Source of the DNA: Phanerochaete sordida
Lineage: Eukaryota > Basidiomycota > Agaricomycetes > Polyporales > Phanerochaetaceae
Direction: 5' to 3'
Assembly (NCBI GenBank): GCA_019973155.2
Contig: BPQB01000011.1
Span: 62,001 to 126,000 of the forward strand
DNA: 64,000 bases
The notes beneath the pieces were generated by a model. It was not told the origin of the DNA, did not search any database, and was given only the letters and a program-made list of their open reading frames with translations. Shown here piece by piece: positions 10,652 to 22,639 of the stretch (position 1 is its first letter; every line of letters begins with the position of its first letter). A program made the translations under genes and the position numbers.

Positions 10652-12170
10652 ATGAACTCGACCGACACCGCCCTGACCCCTGCATTTCAAGAGACTGTCC
10701 TTTCGAGCGTCAATGTGCTCCTGGCGATGCGCTATCTCGGTGGTAGGTAAAGTGTTGCGCTCAACGCAACTCTCTGACTCCCATTTTGCAGCATCGGCAA
10801 TCACGCTGGTGCTCTGGGAACACCTGCTCACACTGCGCCTGGAGATATTCCATATCTGGGGGCGCAAGATGGACATCACCAAGATCGTATTCCTATTTAA
10901 CAGGTACACCGTGGAGGGTGGACTCCTCCTGACAGTCTACGGTGAGCCGATAGGGTTCTTGAGTGTATGAAGGAGCTTACTGAAGCTGCGGGGTAGCGCA
11001 AGCAGGATTTAGGCCACAGCTAGACCAGAAGGTAGGCCACCTGCTCAATCTAACTCTCGAGAGCTCAATGCTCATTTCTTCATACTTTCGCAGTTGTACG
11101 CTTGCATACATGATTTGACGCTGCACAATCTGACGCCGATCCATGTAGCTGTACTCACTTCATGATCGCTATATGGCTGTTCGTGCTCTCTACTGTCACA
11201 TCCTCAAATAGTACGCTTCCGTCAGTCATCTCCACTGTATCGCATCCGCGCTAACTACCGTATTATAGTCTACATGATGTGCTATTACTACAGCATCTGG
11301 GACCAACGCAAGTCAATCCTCTACCTCCTCATTGGCGTGCTTTCCGTTACGTACCTCCCCGGTATCGCTCTCGGACTGTTCTCCACGCGGGCGTATGCCA
11401 GTACGTCTTCTCTATGAAGTGTCAGAAGGGCGCTGAATATCAGAGGCAGACGATGTTGTGTATGTACCGGCTCTCGACCAGTGCATTCTTGCATCACAAA
11501 CCGCACCGACCAAGGCGTTTTGGGGGTGTTTGGTCAGTCGCGTTCAGCTCCTAGCCAAAGGATATCTGACGACCCTTCTTTAGCTCGCATTCGATGTCGT
11601 CGCAATTATCATTGGCCTCGTCAACTCACTCGACAGGCCTTATAAGCACAGGACGGACGTCGTCCAGTCGCTCCAGCGCGACGGCGCCGCGTGGTTTGTG
11701 GTGAGTGCATATATTTGAATGAATCAACGCGGTGGCTCACTAGGAGATAGGGGATTGCTTGTGAGTGCACGCTGCTACATTGCGTCGGACGCTCAATATG
11801 TCTAACGGCGCGTCCGATTTGGAACGCTGTAGTGCTCCGCGTCATCAACTTCGTCCTCGGGATAGTCATGCCTGTGCGTCGTCCTCATGATCGCCCATCG
11901 CATCGTCGTTGACGGCTTCCCTAGTCTACAGAAGTCCTCCTTCTGGCATTGTGAGCCCTCGTGTGCTTGGGTCATGGCTCATGTTTACATGATAATTCCC
12001 CTCTCAGCAACGCGTGGGCACTGATCAACGTGACGCTTACTCGACTCGTGTTGCGTGTCGAAGAGCTCAAGAACCCGAGCGTGGAATCGGTTCGCGTCTG
12101 GAACCTCGAATCGGACATGTTCGAGCTGCGACAGTACTCGAGTGCCCCCAAGACTTCCGACGCACGTTGA
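10652..12170 (+). CDS. DUF6533-type seven-helix membrane protein
   Basis: The start is clear: exon 1 10652-10742 (MNSTDTALTPAFQETVL) and exon 2 10792-10941 with the DUF6533 signature (ITLVLWEHLLTLRLEIF, then HIWGRK and NRYTVEG). Later supported exons are 11269-11400 (VYMMCYYYSIWDQRKSIL), 11584-11700 (LAFDVVAIIIGLVNSLDRPY, ending DGAAWFV), a segment near 11833-11875 (LRVINFVLGIVM) and the last exon 12008-12170 (NAWALINVTLTRLVLRVEEL, ending TSDAR). I could not find a clean frame between 11032 and 11268 or between 11401 and 11583. There may be small unrecognised exons or early decay. The family is specific to fungi, mostly Agaricomycetes, and its function is unknown. A stray copy of the last exon lies at 13883. 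Confidence 0.7.
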
Positions 12171-13882
12171 ATCACAAGCTGTCGCAGTGCTCGGCTGCAC
12201 GTCTTGCGCAGTACGATTGGCCCAAAGCTTTGTCCACGACACGTATGCGGTAACCCATGTCATTAGGTACTCGTATGAAATATAATATGACCGCTCTCTT
12301 TCAAAGCACAAACAGCAGTGTTATTGGCAGCTGCATCACGCGTTTCCCGCTGCAAAACACTGTAGCAGCGCGCTTGTACAGAATCATGACCTGCGCACAC
12401 CGGATGATTGTTCATTTTGATAGGAAGTTGAATCCCATGGCGTCAGGTACCTGTATTTTGTCACGACAAAGCTCTGTCGAAGGAGAGATGTTACAGTATC
12501 AGAGGCTTTGCGTGATGAACGCTCTGAAAAGGGCACAGCAAATATTCTCCGGAGGTACTAGTCAAAGGCGACATGATATGGTCCGCTCATCGGAGCTCGT
12601 TCAGCGCTCCCTCTAACTGTAGCTCAGCGCTCGGTTCCTGAGCTGAGGATGGCTTGACAGCTGGCGCGAGATCGCCGTCACTGACGAGGCTGGCATGCGC
12701 TTTATGTTACTTTATGTGGCATCTGCGGTATCGCCTCGTATGCGTCTGTTGATCCAACGTCACTGTCCAACACGACACGATACTTCGGGCCTCAGGTGTA
12801 ATTGTGCTTCAGGGAGTACAGAAATGTCCGCGAAGCCGCCCCTGGACTAATGGTTGCGCTGGATAGTTCGCAACAATTCCACATGTACAGAGAGGCCAGC
12901 AGCATCTCACAGTGAAGATTCCCTTGGAATCTATTGCAATTCGATATTCGTCGGAAGACGTGAAGGAGAAGCGTTTGAATACGGATTTGATATCAAATTA
13001 AGGAGTGCGACCACGCGCAGCTACGCCCGCAACTGCACCGGAACCTGCGATGGAAGATGGAAGGCTGTCAAAAGTCTCTTTTCTGCGCGACAGAGATACG
13101 TGTCCCGACCTGTGCCTGATCAGGATAAGAGAGCGAAGACGAGAACCGGGCGTGAGGACTTGCTAGCACATCGGCACTTTCCGGATACGATCACCCCCGG
13201 GGATCTCGGGCTGCCGTCTGTTGTTTGCGTACCACCACAACCCAGCTTCGCGGGAAGAAGGACTGCAATAACTCTCGCGCCATCTACCAAGTGATCATTG
13301 CACCATGGCTGTGATAAATACACTCAGTCGCCACAGGCACGAAAGATTGAAATATCGGGAGGCGACATGCACAGGGCAGGATGCGGCGCTGCGCCCTCCC
13401 ATGAGCCGCGCTCGCACGTCCTGCGCAGCGCCGCTCCTGAAGCTGAAGTTCAAGGCCTGAACGTGAGTAGAGAGCACCCACACCCACGCATGTTCTCTTC
13501 CCTCCATCATACGCCCCTCCCACCGGGCTCCTCGCAGGTACCCGCCCCATCGATCCTGCACACAGGAGTCGCCGCGGCCGCCGATCCCTGCACTCCCGCG
13601 CCTGCGACTGTTTCTGCCATCGCCACAGCAGCTTCGCCCTGATCATCTTTCGCCACAGGCACGCGCGCGCTGGTGGCGCCCTCTCCGGATCGGGGCAGCA
13701 GGCCGCGTGTGCGGGTGTGCTGCCGCGGCGTCGCTCTGCGCGACTTGCGCGTACGACGCAACGCGCAGCACATATGACGCTGATGTGCATGGGGTGCGTG
13801 TGCCGAGCCCTTTTCGTGCGCTGCGCACGCCCGGTGTCCGTCCTTGGGTGTAGAACACGCGTGCTGCACCGAAGCCGGGCAT
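12171..13882. other. Gene-poor stretch, nothing supported
   Basis: Several long open frames exist on both strands but none shows family motifs or consistent splicing. The right end abuts a gene fragment described separately. Confidence 0.45.
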
Positions 13883-13960
13883 GTGCGCGTGTGGAACCTC
13901 GAATCTGACATGTTTGAGCTGCGGCAGCACCCGAGCGACCCGAAGCACGGCGACGCATGA
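13883..13960 (+). pseudogene. Relic of a DUF6533 gene (last exon only)
   Basis: This 78-base segment reads VRVWNLESDMFELRQHPSDP and runs to a stop. It matches the C-terminal end of the DUF6533 gene at 12090-12170 (VRVWNLESDMFELRQYSSAP) almost residue for residue. None of the upstream exons (for example the WEHLLTL region) was seen in the preceding 1.7 kb. It is therefore a truncated tandem copy, or the 3' remnant of a deleted neighbour. Confidence 0.7.
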
Positions 13961-15429
13961 GGGGCCCTCCGCGTGCGGGCAGAGTGGCTGCTGGCCTGGG
14001 CTCAGTATGACAGGCGGAAATTTGTGCGTGCATATTTATTTATGTGTGATTGTATGCGCGTTTGCGATCTTTGGGTAATTCAGTGCTGTAATGTGGCTAT
14101 ACGCCACATATGTACGACATCCTAGCACGATGGGTACTGATCAACGGGTTATCCAGCAGATCTGCAGCTGCGCGCATGAACACAGGACATCCCCCTGCGT
14201 CGACCGTGAGATGGGGCAGCTTATTATGTCGCACTTGAGTCAATTCACGTACGGATGCACCCGCTGAACGGTCTGCATATCCCATATCAGGCGCAGGAGA
14301 TCTGCTAGGACGTCCTCAGCCGACCATCCCCGGCCAAGACGGCATTCGGTCAGAATGGCACCCGGGCAGGACGACAGTCGGACAGGGCAGATTGCGGGCG
14401 GTGTGCCTTCCCGCGTCGCAGCAGAAAAAGCCGCATATCGGCTTTGGCACCTCACAAAGTAGCCGGCAGTGCCACGACTCGGAGGAAGGTGTGCAGGGCA
14501 ACCATGCGCTGCGGGCTCGGCGTCGGCAGAGCGTGGAAATAACACTCATCGGGCGGGTGTAGACATTTGGCGGAGGGGCTCAAAGCTGCTGCCGTGCAGC
14601 GCGAGGTGTCGCCCCAGGCAGATGTCGAGGGGCAGTGGGCAGCCAGATGCTGGGGTCCTGGACTAGCTTTGATCGCCCCCGGCAATGTCCGGCCATTTAT
14701 CTGGCGCCGCATTCCTGTTCGACGTTCTCACGTGAGAACGTGTGCACTGCCTGCGACCGGCAGCGCTGGCTCATCTCATCGGTATCCCGCGACGCGCGGC
14801 GACCCTGCACCCCGCGCGTCTCGCTAAACCTTTTCATTCACAGCGCCTCCCCCGCTTCGGCGCGCCAGCTTCGCAGCTGTTGCTGAAGATGCGGCGGGCG
14901 TCCGTCGCACCTGCGCACCAGCTTGCATCACGCCACGTGCGGTGCTAGGCCTTATCTATGCGGCGCGCCCCCACCTCCGCGTGGCTACGCCGTCGGGCAG
15001 CGCGGATCGCGCGACCGGCACGGTGCCCTCGTCACTCTGCACGCCATCCGTGCACGCATTCCGGCTGTGCTACTCCTTGATGCTGATGCCGGCCGTGCGC
15101 CGCGTCCGTTCAGGGCCGCGCGGCCTCGCACGTCTGGGTGGCGGACTCTCGCCCGCGCTACCGGACGCCGTGGCGCGTGAGAGCGCACGACACCATCCGC
15201 GACATCCGTGCGGGAAGCGCAGTCCGCATCGCTGCAGCCCGCCATAGCGGCACCGCGGCACAGCTGTTGCGTACATGCCCGCGGGGCTCCCAGGGCCCAC
15301 GAAACATATACGCCGTCCGATGTCGGACATGTGGGAGGATATAGCGGGTGGAGGCCTCCCCTGCTGCGTCTACCGTTCGCTCTTCCCGGTCAGCTGTTAC
15401 CACTGCCCGCCTTTCTAGTGTCCTCCGTT
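13961..15429. other. Gene-poor stretch, nothing supported
   Basis: No gene recognised. The right part is GC-rich and carries overlapping open frames on both strands without motifs. It includes the promoter side of the desaturase gene at 15430. Confidence 0.45.
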
Positions 15430-17110
15430 ATGGTTCAGCAACCTGAAGCAGACATCGGCGCCTTGCCGCTCGAGAACAGCGATACGTCAGATACCATCGT
15501 GAAGGAATTCGTCCCCATGGACCTGTACGTACGCGCAGTGTACACAAATGACAATCTCGACTGACGGCATGTTAGCTCCATAGAAGAAATACGCCGCGCG
15601 ATTCCGGATAGGCTATTCCAGCGGAGTACCCTTCGGGGCCTTGGCTATCTTCTCAGGGATCTCGCTATGGCTGCCGCACTATTCTACGGGGCTCTCCACA
15701 TCGATGACATCTCGCGACGCGTGGGCACGTCCGGTCGTGTCGGAGCGATGGCTGAGACCGTGACCAGATGGATCTTGTGGCTGACTTAGTACGTGCTTCG
15801 TTCCGTTGGCTACCATCGTTCTGACAGACCACAGCTGGTGGTTTCAGGGCCTCGTCTTCACCGGGCTGTGGGTGCTCGGGCACGAGGTACGTCCAGCACT
15901 ACCGCCCTCCACCGACACTCCCCTAATCTCAAAACGTCGCAGTGCGGCCACGGGGCGTTCTCCGAGAAGAAATGGGTGTGCGACACCATCGGCTACGTGC
16001 GCCACGCCCTCTTCTCGCCCGCCCCCACGCTGACCGCCGCGCCAGATCATACACACTGCGCTCTGGACGCCGTACTTCAGCTGGAAGATCTCGCACCACC
16101 GGCACCACCGCAACCACGCGTCGATGGAGCGCGACGAGGTCTACGTGCCCTGGACGCGCGCCGAGCTCGGCCTGCCCGCCGACCCCGCGGGCACGCTCGA
16201 CTACGCGGAGTACTTCGGCGACACGCCGCTCTACACGCTCGCGGCGCTCGTCGCGCAGCAGCTCTTCGCGTTCCCGGCGTATTTGAGTGCGTCCGCGACG
16301 CAGTGTCCGACGCGCAGTGCTGACGCCACGCAGCGTTCAACGTCTCCGGGCAGCGCTCCTACCCGCGGGGCACGAACCACTGGGACCGTACGCCCGCCCC
16401 TCCTCCGCCCCTCCCCGCACTAACCCACCCCAGCGCGCTCCGTCCTCTTCACGCGCCCCCAGCGCACCGCCGTGCTCCTCTCGAACCTCGGCCTCGCCTG
16501 CACCGCCGCGCTCACTGCGCTCGCCTGCACAAAATTCGGCGCGGCGCGCGTCGCGGCGCTCTACGGCGCGCCGTGGCTCGCCGTGAACCACTGGTTCGTC
16601 ATGATCACGTACCTGCACCACACACACGCCGCGCTCCCGCACTTCCGTGCGCGCGCGTGGACGTTCGCGCGCGGCGCCGCCGCGACCGTCGACCGGCCCT
16701 TCCTCGGCGCCACCGGCGAAGTGCTGCTGCACGGCGTCGCGCGCTGGCACGTCGTGCACCACTTTTTCCCGAAGATGCCGTTCTGTGCGTCTTTTCCTTT
16801 GTTTTGTGTTGGCTCTAGGGGCGCGGCGCGGCTGATGCAAGGCGCAGACCACGCGCGCGAGGCGACGGCCTACTTGAAAGCGGCGCTCGGCGCGCACTAC
16901 CACTACGCGGACGCGCCGGCGTTCCGCGCGCTCTGGGAGAGCTACAACGCGTGCCAGTTTGTCGAGGACACGGGTGAGCGGTGTGGATGGTCTCTGTGCG
17001 GGCGGGCGCTGACGCGCGCAGGCGACGTGGTGTTCTACCGGGACAGGAAGGGCAGGTTCGCCGTGCGGCCGGCGCAGGAGGCGGAGGGAGCGGGTGGGCA
17101 AAAGGCGTAG
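15430..17110 (+). CDS. Delta-12-type fatty acid desaturase (FAD2-like)
   Basis: Nine exons: 15430-15524, 15576-15788, 15835-15886, 15943-15996, 16046-16286, 16334-16387, 16434-16784, 16848-16973 and 17022-17110, giving 424 residues in consistent phase. The three histidine boxes of membrane di-iron desaturases are intact: HECGH (split by an intron after HE), HHRHH within KISHHRHHRNHASMERDE, and HVVHHFFPKMPF. Hydrophobic spans precede the first box and follow the second. The family introduces a second double bond into oleoyl chains in the endoplasmic reticulum. Variants act as acetylenases or epoxygenases, and sequence reading alone cannot separate these. The seventh intron ends CTGATGCAAGGCGCAG; an earlier AG would create a stop. 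The A-T-R enzyme gene follows 1.5 kb downstream on the same strand. Confidence 0.92.
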
Positions 17111-18658
17111 CGCGAGGAGAGGATACGTGGGCGATATCGTCGTCCAGCCCGCAACGGGTGCCGCGTCTCGATGAGTATTGGGTTTCTTGTGGACGGAGGA
17201 CTGATGTATCATACGTGTATTATGGTAGCATTCAAACAGGCGCCGCTTTGTCTGCTTCTAACTGCAGCGCGAGCGAAGGAGATACGGTAGCCTTTCGCGC
17301 CCGATCTAGGGCTGCAAGCTTAAGGTCGAAGCCAAGTGGTTCCAGACGTGCTATAACTGCTGCTTCAAATATCCAGGCCGTGTCTGCATGTCCGCGTAGA
17401 CATAAGTTCATCCAGAGAATATAGAGGCCTGCTCCTCACATCTGTGACGGATGCTGGTGTGTGCTTTCGCTGTTCATGGTGCCGAGTCCCAGGGCCCTTC
17501 AGCCATGTTCACACACAGACAGCAGCCGGAAACCAGCGCTCTGAGAACTCCCGTATGATTCATACCTCAGGCGCTGCACTGAGCCCGCTCTCAACTTGGA
17601 ATACACCTCGCCTTTTTCCACAGGAGGCTTGCATCTGGCATGCGAGGGGGCGCACGGACCAGGCTCCGCAAGTGTCTGTGCAATCGCGCATCCCTCCCGA
17701 GCCGCGACGAATTTTTCGCTCTGGGGGAAATGCCGTAATGCACGGCGAGCAGATCAAGGTTGCTTGCAAGGCTGAGTAGCATACGACTGTGTTCGTACCA
17801 AAAGTTAGAGGCCTATCGGGTTACGAAGGCTATCTGTCGCGCCGTGACGCTGAGGACCACGGAAGGTACGAGCGACGTGCCGCGGATCAAGATGAGCTAG
17901 TCCGCAAGCGGTCAGCAAAGTCCGCGGGCCAAGCCGTGGTAAGGTCGTGGTTGCCGCGATGCTGGAAGATGCTGGGTCGCGGCGAGTCGGAGATCGCGAC
18001 CTTGAACCTGTCGCCTGAGAATGCACAGAAACGGCTGCGGTAATACGTTGTTCGCATTTCGTGCACTCATTTCCGCCGACACGCTTACCGAGAGACTCGC
18101 CTTTGTACCCCTCGGGGCTCGCCCCAGTGGGTAAGGTACTGCTTGTTTCCGAATGTCCGCGAGTCCGCGACCACGGCGACCGCGGGGCAGACGCGTACGC
18201 CACGTGGCGGCGTCTACCCGCACATTCTCGGCAACTGCGTCCTTGTCCCGTCCCGCCATGCTCAAGCTCAAACTGGCAGCTGGAAAATCCTTGCCTGTCC
18301 ATACGTCCCCAAATTACCAGGATTATTGGCGAGATGGTTATTTCTTATCTGTGCTGTAACATTTTTCAGTCATATGCTTACGGCCTGCGACAGCTTCCCT
18401 GTATTTCGGCACTGCGGTTCTGGCACCGCTGTTGCCGAATTGAAACGCTCTAGGCAGCCCATAGCCCTGTCTTTGCCTTACGGTCGATCCACGATGCCTT
18501 GTTGCATGTCGATGTACACTTCGAACCCAGCGGGCAACAGAACGTCTGTCGGAAACCGCGGCCGTAAATCTGCATAAATATGGTAGCGTCGAAAGGCGGG
18601 CTCCAGCATCGGGCTCGCGCAACCTGCCCTGACTTCTCAAGCACACTTCTCGACTTAC
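17111..18658. other. Intergenic between desaturase and A-T-R gene, nothing supported
   Basis: No supported gene. Open frames on both strands lack motifs and conserved splice structure. It contains the promoter of the A-T-R gene. Confidence 0.45.
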
Positions 18659-21600
18659 ATGCCTGTGCCTCTCCCCGCATTTCCGCCGCTCGACGGCTCG
18701 CTCCCCGTCATTCCCGGCTTCATCGACTTCCAGGCGCAGCACAACGGCGACCGTCCATGGGTGCTCTTCCCGTCAGGCTCGTCCGTGGACTCAGTCTCGT
18801 ATGCAGAATACTGCGATGCGACACACAGGATGGCGTGGGCTTTGCGCCCTGACGGGACTCGAGCCGACGGGGCAGTCGTGGCGGTCATCGTCCACTGCGA
18901 CACGGTGCTGTACCTGGCGCTGCTTTCCGGCCTCGTTAGAGCTGGATACAAGGTGGGCTCAACCACTATATTCAATATGGAAAACGCTGACCATATGTGG
19001 TCGTTTAGCCCTTTGCGATGTCTCCTAAGAACTCTGTGCCTGCATTTGTAGACATGTTCCAAAGAACAGGCTGTCGCCACATCATCTCACAGCCTGCGCT
19101 CGATCCACTCGTCGCTGACATCCAGCGGCAGCTTGCCTCGCAGAAGGTTCATGTCAATATCCGTCCTCTGCCAGCCCTCCTGGACATTTTCCCAAGCTTC
19201 GGCTCAGAACTCAAGAACCCGAGCGCGGCCATTCCGTTCCCGCCTCCGAGCAAACCCCATGCTATGGACGACGTCGTCGTATACCTGCACTCGTCTGGCT
19301 CCACGGGTTTCCCGAAACCTATCCCCCAAACTCAGAGGACCATGCTCGAGTGGTGCGCTTCTCGTGCGCATCCCAGGCTATCTCCAGTCACATCCTGCTA
19401 ATTCTCTCGCTTGGCCCGCAGCACTATATATCGAGGCTCGGAAGCGGGGATCCGTCTTCGGCACTATGCCGCTGCCCTCATTCCACACCTTCGGCTTCTA
19501 CGTGCAGTGGTACCTGCCGCTCATGACGAGCTCTCCCACCGCGCTTTATTATCCCATGTCTCCTGCGCCGCCCGTCGTGCCGACGCCATCGAACCACCTC
19601 GCCGCTTGTAGGGCCACGCGTACGAATTCCCTGGCTATCGTCCCTGCGTTCATCGAGGTGCGTGAGCTGCCAGGCGTCGAATCGGGACACTGGCTGAAGC
19701 GACTAGTAGGCTTGGGCGCAGGATGAGGAGAGCATCAGCTACCTCAAGACGCTCGAGATTCTGGTACGTTGACGCACCTTCAGCACTTCATATGCGTGCA
19801 CTGAACTCGGAGCAAGATCTACTCCGGTGGCCCGCTCTCGAAGGCGGTCGGAGACAAACTTGTCGCTGCGGGCGTACCCCTCCGCGCGGTCTACGGCGCA
19901 ACCGAGCACGGCGTGAACACGCTTCCCTTCGACGCGGCCTCCACCGCACCCGGCTCCGACGGGACGTCCAGCGAAGCCTGGGAGTGGGTGCGGTTCGCGG
20001 ACCACGTGAACTGTCGCTGGGTCCCGCAGGGCGACGGCTCATACGAGCTGCAGTATCTGGTACGCCGGCACGCCCTGTGACCAGCAGTCGTACGCTGAAC
20101 TCCGGTAGACGTCTGACAGGCACACACCCGCGATCGAGAACCTGCCAGATGCGCGCGGATACGCGACGAGCGACCTCTTCGTGCCGCACCCAAGGAAGAA
20201 AGGGCTGTGGAGAATGTGCGTTATTATCCGTTGATATACCCCGCATATGCTGACCTGTTTACCCAGAACCGGGAGGAAGGACGATGTTATTGTCCTCGCT
20301 ACAGGTAGGGCCACAACACACGCAGGTCTTCGCATCGAGCTCATCGAAATCCGCAGGCGAAAAGGTCGTACCCATCCCCCAGGAATGCATGCTCGTCTCC
20401 AGCCCGCTCGTGACGGGCGCACTCATGTTTGGGCACGGGAGGCACAGCTGCGGTATTCTCATCGAGGTCCGCGTAGAGCATGCGCTCGACCCGGAGGACT
20501 CTACAGCGCTGGCGGACTTCCGCAACAAACTTTGGTGGGCATCACCAATAATGTTAGTGCGAGATGTCTGCTGACCAAGACGGCGCAGGCCGCTGATTGA
20601 AGGAGCCAACGCACTCGCGCCGACGTTCGCGCGTATCTTCAAGGAGATGATCATCGTGACTCGCGTGGACAAGCCGCTGCCGCGCGTGGCAAAAGGAACG
20701 GTCGTGCGCGCGCAGGCTCTTCAGCTGTACTCAGATGAGATCGAGAAACTGTGAATCCTCCGTCCTGTCGTAGATCGTGCGCACGCTGACGCAATTGGCA
20801 GGTACAACACCGTGGCGGACAGCGCGGACACGCGCGGCATCGCTCCGCCTGCGACGTGGGAAGCTGGAGACATCAAGCTCTGGCTGGCGAGCCACGTTGC
20901 CTTGGTCAACAACGGGAAGACCATCTCTCCGTCCAGGGATATGTTCGACCAGGGCTTCGACAGGTGCGCTCATCCATCTATGCCCACCGTCCACAGTCTG
21001 ACTGGCGCAGCCTGCACGCCACCTTCCTGCGCAACCGCATCGTCGGCGCGTTTCGCGCAAACCCGGACGCAGACGTGCAACGCGCAGCGTCGCGCGTGTC
21101 GCAAAACTTCATCTTCGAACACCCGACGCTGGACGCGCTCGCTGACGCCGTCGCCGCGACGGTCTGCGCCGAGGCGCCAGCAGGCGCGGCCGACGCCATC
21201 GCCCACATCCAGGAGATGCTCGAGCACTACGTCCGGCAGGTCCCGACGCCGCGCTGGGCGCATCCGGCGCCGGCGCCGGGCGTCGTCGTGCTGCTCACCG
21301 GCACGACGGGCAGCGTCGGCGCGCACGCACTCGCGGCGCTGCTGGCCCACCCGCGCGTCACGCGGGTGTACACACTCAACCGCGGTGTGGACGTGCGCGC
21401 GCGCCAGGAGGCCGCGTTCGTGGAGCGCGGTTTGCCCGTGGCGCTGCTGGCCGGACGCAAGTACGCGCCGCTGAGCGGGGACGCGACTGCGGAGGGCATG
21501 GCTCTTGACGGCGTGATGCTCACAGAGGTACGTGCTCACCACGTGCAGCCGCAAAGTGTGTCAGAGCTGAGAAACCTTTGCAGCTGAGGATGAGCCTGAC

Positions 21601-22639
21601 GCACGTTGTGCACAACGCGTGGCGCGTTGACTTCAATCTCGCGCTTGCGTCGTTCGAGAAGTACGTCGCGAGCACGCTGAAGATGGTCCAGTTTTGCTGC
21701 TCTTGTGCGCAGCCTGTGAAGCTCGTATTCACGTCCTCGATCTCCGCTGCGTTTGGATGGGACGTCAACAAAGGGCCCGTGCCTGACCGCGTTCTCGATG
21801 ACCCGACGGTGGCACTGGCGCTCACTCTTGGGTATGGTGCCTCCAAGTTCGTTGCAGAAAATGTCAGCGCACGCCGTACAACGTTTTTCAGCATGCCATC
21901 TCACTCCTTTCTCCCCAGATCGTCGCCCGAGCTACCAGAAACGGCCTGCAGGCGACGTCGCTTCGCGTAGGCCAGGTATGCGGGGCCAGGCTTACCGGCG
22001 CATGGAGCACCAGCGAGTGGGTGCCGATCATCGTGAAGTCAAGTGCTGCTCTCGGGATGTTTCCTCACCTGGAAGGCGTACGTAGCTCCGACCGCGGGCG
22101 TCCTTGCATACTTACAGTCTGACAGACGGTCTCCTGGATCCCCGTCGACGCAGTCTCCAACGCCCTGGTTGACCTGATCGTCTCAGACAAAGTGCTCCCT
22201 GAGGTGCTCAACGTCGTCCACCCCTCATCAGTACCGTGGTCGCGCGTGTTCGAGCACATCGGCACGCAGCTCGGTCAGCGCAACCTCACCGTCCTGCCTT
22301 TGAGCGACTGGGTCCGCGCGGTCGAAGAAATTGCCGCGGAAGGGAGGCCCGAGAACCTTGAGCGGGTGGTGCGTGCCCCCAACCTGCGCGTAGCTTTCAG
22401 CATGGTGCTGACGTTCAGCGCAGCCTGCCGTCAAGATCCTGCAATTCCTGCGCAAGGTTTTGCACGACAGCTCTGTGAAGCCCGACTCGTCCTATACGGA
22501 GGCTGCAGGCGTGCCCGAGTACGCGACTGCGAACCTGCTCGCGTTTTGCCCTTCGGCCGCCAGCCTCGAGCCTCTCGGAGAGGCCGACGTCCGCGCATGG
22601 ATGGATCATTGGAAAGCGCAGGGATACCTGAAGTTGTAA
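18659..22639 (+). CDS. Adenylate-forming reductase (A-T-R, NRPS-like)
   Basis: Fifteen exons: 18659-18952, 19009-19363, 19422-19657, 19722-19763, 19817-20059, 20109-20215, 20267-20304, 20357-20534, 20589-20750, 20802-20963, 21011-21527, 21584-21862, 21919-22077, 22126-22389 and 22424-22639. Phases agree and give 1083 residues. The adenylation domain (about 15-560) has the P-loop HSSGSTGFPKPI, the YGATEHG motif and a late lysine in RVAKGT. The thiolation domain has the phosphopantetheine serine in DMFDQGFDSLHATF; that serine is made by splicing exon 10 to exon 11. The reductase domain has the NADP loop LTGTTGSVGAHAL, FTSSISAAFGW and the YGASK catalytic pair. There is no condensation domain. 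Family members activate a carboxylic acid, tether it and release it as an aldehyde or alcohol. The substrate is unknown; aryl or fatty acids are both possible. Confidence 0.92.

Noticed and set aside
12854..13294. 146-codon plus-strand open frame
   Set aside because: Composition looks random, no family motif, no splice partner; not called.
15997..16045. Open reading through a desaturase intron
   Set aside because: The read-through disrupts the conserved segment between the first two histidine boxes; splicing at GTGCGC...CCAG restores it.
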